The position numbers and the translations under genes are program-made. Of a DNA stretch of 64,000 nucleotides, positions 24,309 through 31,690 are shown piece by piece (positions within the stretch are counted from its first letter, which is position 1; each line of letters opens with the position of its first letter). The stretch is from Bacteroides congonensis (GTDB lineage Bacteria > Bacteroidota > Bacteroidia > Bacteroidales > Bacteroidaceae), in contig NZ_FQXY01000008.1 of assembly GCF_900130125.1 (NCBI RefSeq), positions 62,001 through 126,000 on the forward strand. The letters are read 5' to 3'. The notes under the pieces were generated by a model. It was not told where the DNA came from. It saw nothing but the letters and a program-made list of their open reading frames with translations, and made no database searches.

Positions 24309-25257
24309 AGAATATGTTTTTTGATATTCCTTCCGGGGTTGCTCTTGCACAAAGGAGCTCCTCCCTTATCCATATTTGGGTGTATTCTTCCAGATATCCC
24401 TTGTCTATGAGTTTTTGATAGGCTTCCCGGACATATTTGTAAGCGGGGGAGTCCCGGTCGGGCCCTTCCGGATATTTTTGAGTCGGTATGTTGATTTCTG
24501 AAGCCACCGTCATGAGATTTTCGGTAACAGTCCACGGTTTCCTTCTGAAAAGGTCGAATATCCGGTAGTATATGCTTGTTTCGTTTTGCTGCCGGTAAAA
24601 TTCCAGCTCCTCTTCCTGCGTGAAACTGAATATGAAATCAAGCAGGGTGCACTTAATCAGATGGAATCTCCTGCTTTCCCTGAGTAACCGGATGAGCGTT
24701 TCGGGCAGGTGTGTGGCCTCACACTGTCCGGTTATCCATCCGTAATGCGAATAAAGCCTTGTATTCCCTTTGGTTATCCGGCATCCTTTTCCTCTTTTCT
24801 CCATTTCTGCCGTATATCCGTCCGTGGTGAATATTTCCGCGATTTCCTCATAAAGTTTCCTCTTCTTTCTGTATTCGTTCTTTTTCCCGTACACATATCC
24901 CCAGTCAAGCTCGATCTCTATCCTGTAGATCAGATTTTTTTCATATTCCGGGTTTGTATATCCGAAAGCATGTGTTCTCCCGGTTATCGGTCCCAGTATG
25001 AATCCTTCCGGTGTATATAGTTGAAGTACATGCAGCAGTTCCGCCAGAAGGAAGTCCGGTTTCTTGCTCCTCCACCATTTTGCCTGCCGGTCTTCTTCCG
25101 CGTATGCCGGAAGAAGGGGTGAAAGTTGTACATATTCGGGGGTGTCCCGTATGATTTCCATTATCCGTAATATTGCCCCTGGTTTGTCTTCCAGTGTGAA
25201 AAGTGTCGTTTCTGTATCCGCATACAGTCTGTTCCGGGTTCTTTCATCTGTAATCAT
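24292..25257 (-). CDS. Hypothetical accessory protein, 321 residues, first gene of operon I
   Basis: Not recognised. This soluble protein has a charged middle (YGKKNEYRKKRKLYEEIAEI) and a C-terminal segment resembling a small winged helix (DSPAYKYVREAYQKLIDKGY, EEYTQIWIREELLCA). No catalytic motif is visible. It is the first gene after structured element 1, whose base lies 52 nt upstream of ATG 25257. No ordinary minus-strand TAnnTTTG promoter is seen in that gap. Confidence 0.7.
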   Translation of the reverse strand: MITDERTRNRLYADTETTLFTLEDKPGAILRIMEIIRDTPEYVQLSPLLPAYAEEDRQAKWWRSKKPDFLLAELLHVLQLYTPEGFILGPITGRTHAFGYTNPEYEKNLIYRIEIELDWGYVYGKKNEYRKKRKLYEEIAEIFTTDGYTAEMEKRGKGCRITKGNTRLYSHYGWITGQCEATHLPETLIRLLRESRRFHLIKCTLLDFIFSFTQEEELEFYRQQNETSIYYRIFDLFRRKPWTVTENLMTVASEINIPTQKYPEGPDRDSPAYKYVREAYQKLIDKGYLEEYTQIWIREELLCARATPEGISKNIFYGTQL

Positions 25258-25284
25258 AGCCGATCATTTTTTAGTTATACATGA

Positions 25285-25302
25285 GCCTGTCGTGAGACGG
25301 GC
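25285..25302 (+). promoter_or_regulatory. Small hairpin beside structured element 1
   Basis: GCCTGTC-GTGA-GACGGGC forms 7 bp on the plus strand, including one T-G pair that would be A-C on the other strand. The equivalent hairpin beside element 2 is GGCTCC-GT-GGAGCC (29256-29269). Sequence differs while pairing and position are kept. Confidence 0.6.
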
Positions 25303-25308
25303 ATTTTT

Positions 25309-25468
25309 ATTTCTTGTTGGATGCGTTGTCCGTTTGCCGGGGATTGCGGCAAGGCTTGACGGAAAAAAATACCGGAGCGTAGCGAGGATGATTTTTTTCC
25401 TGTCAACCAGCCCGCAGGGCTGCCTTGCGCATTCAGTCCGGCAAACGGCTATCTTTGCGGCAAGAAAT
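25309..25468 (+). promoter_or_regulatory. Structured element 1, candidate ssDNA promoter of accessory operon I
   Basis: The plus strand folds as follows. P0 is ATTTCTTG (25309)/CAAGAAAT (25461). A 13 x 12 nt internal loop follows. P1 is CCGTTTGCC (25330)/GGCAAACGG (25440), and P1b is GGATTG/CAGTCC. P2 is GCAAGGC (25349)/GCCTTGC (25422). At a three-way junction, P3 is TTGAC/GTCAA plus GGAAAAAAAT/ATTTTTTTCC, with apical loop 25371-25390, and P4 is AGCCC-GCA-GGGCT. The loop on the 3' arm holds TATCTTTG (25450-25457), a perfect Bacteroides -7 element, and TTG at 25425 lies 22 nt upstream. Read from the folded plus strand, such a promoter would point out of the hairpin base into the gene at 25257. 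It matches element 2 in structure. Confidence 0.7.
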
Positions 25469-25489
25469 GGAAATGTGGAATCCGTTTTG

Positions 25490-25993
25490 CTATTTCCGCA
25501 TTTCCCGTTGGTGTTTTTCGGCTTTCCTTTGCAGCCTTCTTTCTGCCTCCTGTACATTTTCTTTTTTTATTTTGAGCTTGGCGACAGCCTTTTGGAGCAT
25601 TTCGTCCGTCTGTTCGTCAAAAAAGAGGTTGTTCTGCTTTTGCCATGCTGTGTATTCCCTTATCCTCCGTTCCATCCTGGTGACCTGTGCCTTGGCTGCC
25701 GCCAGCGAGGAGAGACAGGAGCCGAATGAATAGTCTTCACCGCTGTGCCTGTCATACAGGCAGTAGGTATGTGTAACATTCCCTTTGGGATATTGGCAGG
25801 TCAGTCTTGCCATTCTCCACCGGACGACCCAGTCATATTTGTCCGCCACTTTTCGTGGCAGGTCATATCGGAAGAGCAGGACTTTACCGCCCTGCTCCGT
25901 AGTCCTGTAAAAGGAGATGATCACCCACAGCTCGATCTCCAGCTCTTTTTCCGCTTTTGCCATGTCTTTGGCATACTGCATCCATTCTTCCAT
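25490..25993 (-). CDS. Hypothetical coiled-coil accessory protein, 167 residues
   Basis: Not recognised. The N-terminal half has a beta-rich part (ELEIELWVIISFYRT, KVLLFRYDLPRKVADKYDWVV). The C-terminal 70 residues form a long charged coiled coil (AAKAQVTRMERRIREYTAW, KLKIKKENVQEAERRLQRKA). It is the last gene of accessory operon II, 12 bp after the gene at 26006. Structured element 1 follows its stop, so a rightward plus-strand transcript from that element would be antisense to it. Confidence 0.65.
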   Translation of the reverse strand: MEEWMQYAKDMAKAEKELEIELWVIISFYRTTEQGGKVLLFRYDLPRKVADKYDWVVRWRMARLTCQYPKGNVTHTYCLYDRHSGEDYSFGSCLSSLAAAKAQVTRMERRIREYTAWQKQNNLFFDEQTDEMLQKAVAKLKIKKENVQEAERRLQRKAEKHQREMRK

Positions 25994-26005
25994 GTTCCGG
26001 AAACT

Positions 26006-26299
26006 TTAAGTGTGTATCTGCCATCCTTTGAAGGGAGTCAGCTGTACGGCAAACGATTCATCCGGTGAGCCGTGATAGAGCAGCCCTCCGACAATCCCTC
26101 TGCTGCCGTCCGGGTACCTTTGGGTGAACCCGAATGAATAAGGCGCCCAGTCGTGGTAAAGCTCTATTTCACACGGGCGGTCCGGATTCTTTTCCCATGC
26201 TTCAAGACGTTCCATGCAGTTCTGCAGTGAAGTGTCCTTGATTGATTCCGCATACTGTACTACCTGGTCGTAGTAGTCCTGTTTGCACATGATTTTCAT
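26006..26299 (-). CDS. DUF4120-like small protein
   Basis: This 97-residue protein begins MKIMCKQDYYDQVVQYAESI and ends in VQLTPFKGWQIHT, with HDWAPYSFGFTQRYPDGSRG in the middle. I associate this pattern with DUF4120, a family of unknown function on Bacteroidetes conjugative elements; the assignment is from memory. It is the fourth gene of accessory operon II, 11 bp after its predecessor. Confidence 0.65.
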   Translation of the reverse strand: MKIMCKQDYYDQVVQYAESIKDTSLQNCMERLEAWEKNPDRPCEIELYHDWAPYSFGFTQRYPDGSRGIVGGLLYHGSPDESFAVQLTPFKGWQIHT

Positions 26300-26310
26300 G
26301 ATATTCCGTT

Positions 26311-27135
26311 TTAATTGGTTGATAATGTTTTTTCTTTCTCTCTGTTCCTGCCTGTATTCCTGACGGTTTTGTATTCAGTTTCCCAGCTGGTGGAGTCGCA
26401 CCAGTCCCTGCACATTCCGCATACTTCGGTTGCATAGGAATAACGTACCTGTGAGTCTACGAACAGTCTGTCCCTGACGAATGGAAACGTAATGTCCAGG
26501 GGCAGACTGATGTGGTAGCCGGAACCGTTGAAACTGTTGGCGACGGCTACGATGACATCCCCGTGGAAACGGATGGTTCTGAAATCTTTTCCGTTGTCGT
26601 TTGTGACAAGTTCATTGAACCCGGCATTGAAATAAATACGTAGTTCACCGCCGTATGTGGCGTTATCCACCAGTTCTTCAATTAGTGTGTCAAACTGTCC
26701 TTTCTTCAGTTTCAGGGCGCGCCTGACCTTGTAACAGGACATAGCTCTGAATTCTTTTCCGATGCGTTCCTCTATTTTCGTACCGGGAGAGTAGTACATG
26801 TTGACGGCGGCGGAATTTTTTATGAGTTCTTCCGCCGGGTCGGTATCATTCCTGCTCAAGATGAGGTCCGTAATCTCTTCACGATGTTCCTCGAATTCTT
26901 CCTGCCTTTTCTCTTCTGCCATCTTCTCTTTGATTTCCCCAAGTATTTTGAGCAGACTTTCCGCTTCCTGTTCAGCATAACATTCCATGACTGTTTCATA
27001 TAGCCTCCCCATGTTATTGTTCCGGATGCACTGCTCCTGCAGGTCTTCGCGTTCGTCCAGATTCTCCCGGTAGTCCACATGATACAGGCTGACCGTTTCG
27101 GGAACATATTTTTTCCATGACTCCGTATTATTCAT
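26311..27135 (-). CDS. Hypothetical accessory protein, 274 residues
   Basis: Not recognised. ATG 27135 (MNNTESWKKYVPETVSLY) overlaps the stop of the preceding gene by 8 bp and is preferred over the open frame reaching 27300. The N-terminal half is acidic and coiled (LLKILGEIKEKMAEEKRQEE). The C-terminal half is beta-rich, with RIYFNAGFNELVTNDNGKDF and Cys residues CGMCRDWC that could bind metal. It is the third gene of operon II. Confidence 0.66.
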   Translation of the reverse strand: MNNTESWKKYVPETVSLYHVDYRENLDEREDLQEQCIRNNNMGRLYETVMECYAEQEAESLLKILGEIKEKMAEEKRQEEFEEHREEITDLILSRNDTDPAEELIKNSAAVNMYYSPGTKIEERIGKEFRAMSCYKVRRALKLKKGQFDTLIEELVDNATYGGELRIYFNAGFNELVTNDNGKDFRTIRFHGDVIVAVANSFNGSGYHISLPLDITFPFVRDRLFVDSQVRYSYATEVCGMCRDWCDSTSWETEYKTVRNTGRNREKEKTLSTN

Positions 27136-28054
27136 AGCATTTGCATTTAGGGAGGACTGCTTTTGTTTCAGCCGGTGTTTTCTCTCTTTTGACGGCTCTG
27201 AGCCTGTGCATAATGTGCAGGAACAGTTCCCGGTCATAAATCCTGTAGAAGAAGTTTTCTCCGGTTTCCTTGACGGTTCCGGTGAATGAGACGGAATCAC
27301 GGCAGGGAGGAAACTGGAAGAGGCATCCGCTTGTTATTATGGTGTATCTCTTTTCCTCCACTTCATCCAGCAATGTTTCCATGTCGTCATGTCTGCCATA
27401 TCCGGAGAAATACAGAAAATGATGTTTCCTCAGGCTGATCAGTATGTTCGCCATGTCTTTTCTGGCCTTGCAGGTGTCCCCACCATTATTCCCTCCGGTT
27501 ACCATGTTACAGATGAAACGTTCCCTGTTTTCCTTGTCGGTGAATGAATAGGGAATGGTGATGATCTCCTGCTTGTCCTTGCTTGTAATTCTCTCCGCTT
27601 TTCCTTTGGTGACTTTTCCCTTGAATGTGATGTTGTGGTAATGCTCGTTCATTTGCCGCTCCAGTTCGGCCTGCGGTGTCATGACCGGACGCAGTCCCCG
27701 GAAAAAACGTTTTCCGATGGTGAAACAGAACATGTACAGGCTGCCGTGGTAGGGCTCGCCGAAAAAGAATGAATGGCGCTTCAGACGGACGGGAGGCAGT
27801 TCGTTCATACAGTTATAATAGTTCTCCTTTGTAATTTCACGGAAGGGGCGGCACAATGACTTGTCATGAATGCGTGACCTCTTGTGTATGGCGTTTCTTG
27901 TTACTGCAACTAGAAAAGGATTGTTTTCCTGTTTCTTGAGTTCCTCTAGTGTGCTGCCGTAGTAGTCACAGTGTATGCCGTCCGACATGGATGTGACGCA
28001 GCTTCCTCGGAAACAACGGGAGTCAATGACAAATTTCAGATGTTCTTTTTTCAT
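27128..28054 (-). CDS. Hypothetical accessory protein, 308 residues
   Basis: Not recognised. ATG 28054 (MKKEHLKFVIDSRCFRGSC) lies 2 bp after the stop of the gene at 28057. The open frame to 28237 runs inside that gene and is rejected. It is a basic protein with several Cys residues and motifs MVTGGNNGGDTCKARKD and HHFLYFSGYGRHDDMETLLD. There are no membrane segments. It is the second gene of operon II. Confidence 0.68.
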   Translation of the reverse strand: MKKEHLKFVIDSRCFRGSCVTSMSDGIHCDYYGSTLEELKKQENNPFLVAVTRNAIHKRSRIHDKSLCRPFREITKENYYNCMNELPPVRLKRHSFFFGEPYHGSLYMFCFTIGKRFFRGLRPVMTPQAELERQMNEHYHNITFKGKVTKGKAERITSKDKQEIITIPYSFTDKENRERFICNMVTGGNNGGDTCKARKDMANILISLRKHHFLYFSGYGRHDDMETLLDEVEEKRYTIITSGCLFQFPPCRDSVSFTGTVKETGENFFYRIYDRELFLHIMHRLRAVKREKTPAETKAVLPKCKCYE

Positions 28055-28056
28055 GG

Positions 28057-29226
28057 TCAGATATTTTGGAGGTTTAAGATTCTCTTTGCCGCAGACACCG
28101 CATTCGGATTGAGTTGCCGCTGCCATGCCCTGTTCCTGGGCGACCAGTGGAAACCGGATGATTTGAGTTCCCTGCGTTTGCTCTCTTCCGGTATTTTGTT
28201 GAAGAGGATTTGCAGACGACTTTCCTGATAGTTCCAAACGAGGATTCCACCTTCAAACGTTACTTCCCTATTTTCCAGCTCTTGGGTTTCCTTTAACTTG
28301 TCCCGCATGCGACTGGCTGTTTCAGCCAGCTGGAAGAACCGGTGGCGTGGTGTGATGACAGGCTTCTTTATGCCGGCATTATATTCGGAAATGAAGTCGA
28401 TTGCCTTCTGTACAATTTCCACGTCGCCATGTCCGGCAAATGTGCTGACCTTGTTGAAGATGCTGCTGACGAAGAGTGTCCGGTTGTATCCTCTGGCTTT
28501 TCCCGTATCAATCTCATGGATCGTGTTTGCGCTGCTTGCAATGTCACGTTTCAGCCTGCGCCATGTTTCCTCCCGTTTTTCTTCTTCAGGCCTGTCTTTT
28601 TCCGTGAGCAGTTGCATGGTTTTCAGAAATTTCTCACGCCATTTCAGGAATTCGTCGTATCTGTTCTGATAGGCATTTTGTGCCTTTTCATTCCTTTGGA
28701 AATTGAATCCTCCCCGTCCTGTCACCATCGGGTTTGCGCAGCGTGAGAGGCTGTGGAATAAAACGGATATTTTACTTTTGTAAGTATTGATATAATCCTG
28801 TTTTTTTGCCTCCGGTATTTTCTTCAGGTCTTCATGGAGCTGCTTTTCATATCCCATGATGTCCGTTTCAGCCATTGTTTCCGGATCATGGGAGTTCCAT
28901 CGGTAGGCATTGACGGCGATTTCTTCCAGTTCTTCCAGATAGCCGGGATACTTGAATTTTGTTACTTCCCAGTTTTTGAAGTCAGAAGCACGCAATTCCT
29001 TCTCTTCACCGTTTTCCGTGTAGGTATGAATATACATATACATACCTGTGCTTTTCTTGCGGAAATGGAAGGTAACCGCATCTTTGTCCGTTCCGATCCG
29101 CCGGATGGATTCTGCACGGTGCGCATTTGTTCTTGTGAGCGGAGTGATTGTCGGGTTACCACTGCTACTTTCTACAAGGTTCATTACTTGTTCTTCGTGA
29201 ACCTGCATTTCGGTCATTTCAGCCAT
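28057..29226 (-). CDS. LPD-like accessory protein, first gene of operon II
   Basis: The protein has 389 residues. The N-terminal region has TDKDAVTFHFRKKSTGMYMY. The middle is helical and charged. The C-terminal block EESKRRELKSSGFHWSPRNR followed by AWQRQL resembles the 'large polyvalent protein' C-terminal motif (KxxGFxWSPxxxAWQR) of phage and plasmid proteins injected or expressed early in a new host. That relation is from memory. Its start is about 54 nt downstream of structured element 2. As the lead gene of the ICE accessory module it is a candidate for a recipient-entry function. Confidence 0.7.
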   Translation of the reverse strand: MAEMTEMQVHEEQVMNLVESSSGNPTITPLTRTNAHRAESIRRIGTDKDAVTFHFRKKSTGMYMYIHTYTENGEEKELRASDFKNWEVTKFKYPGYLEELEEIAVNAYRWNSHDPETMAETDIMGYEKQLHEDLKKIPEAKKQDYINTYKSKISVLFHSLSRCANPMVTGRGGFNFQRNEKAQNAYQNRYDEFLKWREKFLKTMQLLTEKDRPEEEKREETWRRLKRDIASSANTIHEIDTGKARGYNRTLFVSSIFNKVSTFAGHGDVEIVQKAIDFISEYNAGIKKPVITPRHRFFQLAETASRMRDKLKETQELENREVTFEGGILVWNYQESRLQILFNKIPEESKRRELKSSGFHWSPRNRAWQRQLNPNAVSAAKRILNLQNI

Positions 29227-29280
29227 ACTTTAATCATTTAAAATTAGACATAACCGGCTCCGTGGAGCCAGTATTTCGAT

Positions 29281-29433
29281 TTCTTACTTGCCGGGTTGTT
29301 CGTGTCCGGGATTGTGCAAGGCTTGGCAGGAAAAAATACCGGAGCGTAGCGAGGATGATTTTTTGCTCGCCAACCAGCCCGCAGGGCTGCCTTGGGCAAT
29401 CCGCAGGACACGGACTATTTTTGCAGGTAAGAA
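29281..29433 (+). promoter_or_regulatory. Structured element 2, candidate ssDNA promoter of accessory operon II
   Basis: This has the same fold as element 1. P0 is TTCTTACTTGC (29281)/GCAGGTAAGAA (29423), 11 bp with one T-G. A 9 x 10 nt internal loop follows. P1 is CGTGTCC (29301)/GGACACG (29406), P1b is GGATTG/CAATCC, and P2 is CAAGGC/GCCTTG. P3 is TTGGC/GCCAA plus AAAAAAT/ATTTTTT, and P4 is AGCCC-GCA-GGGCT. The apical 20 nt (29338-29357) are identical to element 1. The internal loop holds TATTTTTG (29416-29423, TAnnTTTG) with TTG at 29392, 21 nt upstream. P1 differs completely from element 1 yet stays paired. The hairpin base is about 54 nt from ATG 29226. Confidence 0.7.
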
Positions 29434-29793
29434 GTTGAAATATAAAATCTGGTATGGGGTGACCTGAAAATAGCAACAGTATTACATTGGATATATCTTT
29501 ATTGAGTAGTTTTATTATGCGATTTTATGAGTAAAATAACATTCGAAGATTATCAGTGAAGCAATGAAGAGTGTTTTATATATTTTTTAGTTCTTCAAAT
29601 TGTTACATTAAAAATGAGTTTTTACAAATATAAACGAATTAAATGAGGTTGAATGGAGATAATTAGGAGTTGAAGTTATTTATTAGAAAGTTAAGAGGGC
29701 GTCTAATTAATGAAAATAACACAATTGTTGTTTGATAAAGTAGACTGATTGTGGGTAAACTATTATCTTTGTCAATATATAAAATATGTGATT
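29434..29793. other. AT-rich spacer, composition break at the ICE accessory end
   Basis: No gene is visible. Base composition drops sharply from the GC-richer ICE to strongly AT-rich DNA around 29460-29500, and stays low through 31690. TATCTTTG at 29764-29771 is a plausible -7 element for the gene at 29794. Confidence 0.6.
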
Positions 29794-31416
29794 ATGACAT
29801 CAGAGGAAGCAAAAAATATTATAGCAAAAGGAGAAGGAATTAATATTGAATTTAAGAGTTGTCAGAATGAGATAGGATCCTCCGTTTATGAAACGGTTTG
29901 TTCTTTTTTAAATCGTTCTGGCGGGTATATTTTTATCGGTGTAAATGATGATAAAGAGATAGTTGGAGTCAATAAAAACAACTTGGAGGCAATGAAGAAA
30001 AACTTCGTACATGTAGTTAATGATCCGACTGCGTTTTCTCCAAAGGCATACGTTACACCTGAAGATATAGAGATTGATGGTAAAGTAATAATTTTTGTAA
30101 GGGTTGAAGAAAGCCAGTACGTGCATCGTTTCAAACATAAGTATTATGATAGAAATAATGAGGCAGATACTAATGTTACTGACAATCCTTCTTTAGTAGC
30201 TTCTCTCTTTTCTCGTAAGGATACACTATCTTATGAAAATCGGTTACTTCCCATGTTAGATCTGACGGATCTGGATGATGCAACATTTGATTATTGTCGT
30301 AAACTTGTTATTGCACGAAATGACACTCATGCCTGGATAAAACTTTCTAATGAAGAATTGCTGAAAAGCTGTGGCTTAATGGCAAAGGATCCTGTTACTG
30401 GAAAGATTGGTGTTAAAGTGGCTGCTCTTCTATTGTTTGGAAAGGATGAAAGTATAGCTTCTTTTATTCCGGCATATCGGTTTGAAGCTATATATAGGAA
30501 TAAGACTTATGGGCGTTTTGTTTTAAATGAAGTGACAGATAGTACTAGATATGATGATCGAATAACAATACGGACCAATCTAATCAAGGCTTATGGCTTG
30601 TTGATGGATTTTGTTTATAAACATTTGCCGGAAAAATTCTATCTTCAGGATGGATCAACACAAAGAGGCGATCTTAGGGCGAATATATTCCGGGAGATTA
30701 TAGCAAACTTGTGTGTACATAGAGAATATGCAAGTAATGAAGTTGGTTTATTTGAAATATTTGCTGATAAAGTAAGGACGTGTAATGCCACAAAGTTCAC
30801 GTCTTCTTTGAGAACAGGTTCTATAAGTATAGATGAATTGGAAAACTATACTAAGAATCCATTATTGTTCAAGGTATTTCGTGAACTGGGTTGGGGTGAA
30901 GAATTAGGTTCGGGAAGCCGTAATATTAAAAAGTTTGCTCCTCTTTACTATAATAATAGCGTGATTGAAATACTGAATAATGAGCGTTTTGTTTTTAGTA
31001 TGACTTATCGAGATGTTGTTGGTGATGTACAAGCCAGTGATGTGAATAGGTGTGAAAATGCACCTGCTATGAGTGTGAAAAGTTGTGAAGTAGGTAGTGC
31101 TGTAGATCATAATAATGTGAATGTAGATAAACTAACTTCTATTTCTATAGGTACTGCACTTGTTTCCGAATTTGTTTCTGGGGTTAGTGATAAAATAGCT
31201 CTTAGAATGGCTGAAGAAATTGCTGCTATTTATGTTGTAGGACAACTTACAAAGAAAGAACTAAAAGAACAATTAGAATTAACCGAAGAGCAAATAAAGA
31301 TTGATCTAAGAGAATTGTCTAGAGCTAAACTGTTGGAACAGAAAGGTAAAGATAAGAAATATATGCTGTCTGAAATGGCACAGATAAAAATATCATCCTT
31401 TTGGACAAAAATGTAA
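29794..31416 (+). CDS. AlbA_2/Schlafen-type ATP-binding regulator
   Basis: The protein has 540 residues from ATG 29794 (MTSEEAKNIIAKGEGINIEF). The N-terminal AlbA_2 domain has EGINIEFKSCQNEI and FLNRSGGYIFIGVNDDKEIVG. A HATPase_c_4-like C-terminal region follows (RANIFREIIANLCVHREYAS, ELGWGEELGSGSRNIKKFAP), then a winged-helix-like tail (QLTKKELKEQLELTEEQIKI). Such proteins are often called transcriptional regulators or helicase-like and are frequent on islands. The gene is far more AT-rich than the ICE, suggesting a different origin. Confidence 0.85.
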   Translation: MTSEEAKNIIAKGEGINIEFKSCQNEIGSSVYETVCSFLNRSGGYIFIGVNDDKEIVGVNKNNLEAMKKNFVHVVNDPTAFSPKAYVTPEDIEIDGKVIIFVRVEESQYVHRFKHKYYDRNNEADTNVTDNPSLVASLFSRKDTLSYENRLLPMLDLTDLDDATFDYCRKLVIARNDTHAWIKLSNEELLKSCGLMAKDPVTGKIGVKVAALLLFGKDESIASFIPAYRFEAIYRNKTYGRFVLNEVTDSTRYDDRITIRTNLIKAYGLLMDFVYKHLPEKFYLQDGSTQRGDLRANIFREIIANLCVHREYASNEVGLFEIFADKVRTCNATKFTSSLRTGSISIDELENYTKNPLLFKVFRELGWGEELGSGSRNIKKFAPLYYNNSVIEILNNERFVFSMTYRDVVGDVQASDVNRCENAPAMSVKSCEVGSAVDHNNVNVDKLTSISIGTALVSEFVSGVSDKIALRMAEEIAAIYVVGQLTKKELKEQLELTEEQIKIDLRELSRAKLLEQKGKDKKYMLSEMAQIKISSFWTKM

Positions 31417-31496
31417 TTATAACCAATTCATTCCTCTATCCTGCTTGTGCGGATCAGGACAGTTGTCAGAAAGTGTGCGACATAATGAACCGGGTG

Positions 31497-31690
31497 CTAA
31501 TTCACTAAAGATGAATTCGAGAGTTTGAGGTGCAAAATTTGCACCTCAAACAAAAAGTGGTACAAGATATATGCCTTATGCCTTTACGGAGTCTGGAGAA
31601 GCAATGCTTTCATCGGTTCTGAACAGTGAGGTTGCAATTAATATCAATATAATGCATGTATTTATATTGGTTCGTCGGATGCTTACGTTT
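31497..31690 (+). pseudogene. Remnant of an ORF6N-domain protein gene
   Basis: Translated fragments resemble ORF6N/KilA-type phage antirepressor proteins. One frame gives [19 protein letters not shown] after a stop. A shifted frame then gives [20 protein letters not shown] followed by [16 protein letters not shown], close to the usual ORF6N text (PYAFTEQGVAML...). A frameshift lies near 31565, and the 5' half and C-terminus are missing. The 3' end runs into the integrase stop. It is probably debris from an older insertion. The palindrome GAGGTGCAAAATTTGCACCTC at 31527-31547 lies in this remnant. Confidence 0.7.

Noticed and set aside
29281-29433. Structured element as a minus-strand 5'-UTR riboswitch
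   Set aside because: Several stems rely on T-G pairs that become A-C on the minus strand, so the plus strand folds better. The minus-strand RNA version is less likely, though not excluded.
31527-31547. Palindrome GAGGTGCAAAATTTGCACCTC as an operator
   Set aside because: It falls within the decayed ORF6N reading frame (codons for LRCKICTS), so coding origin explains it.
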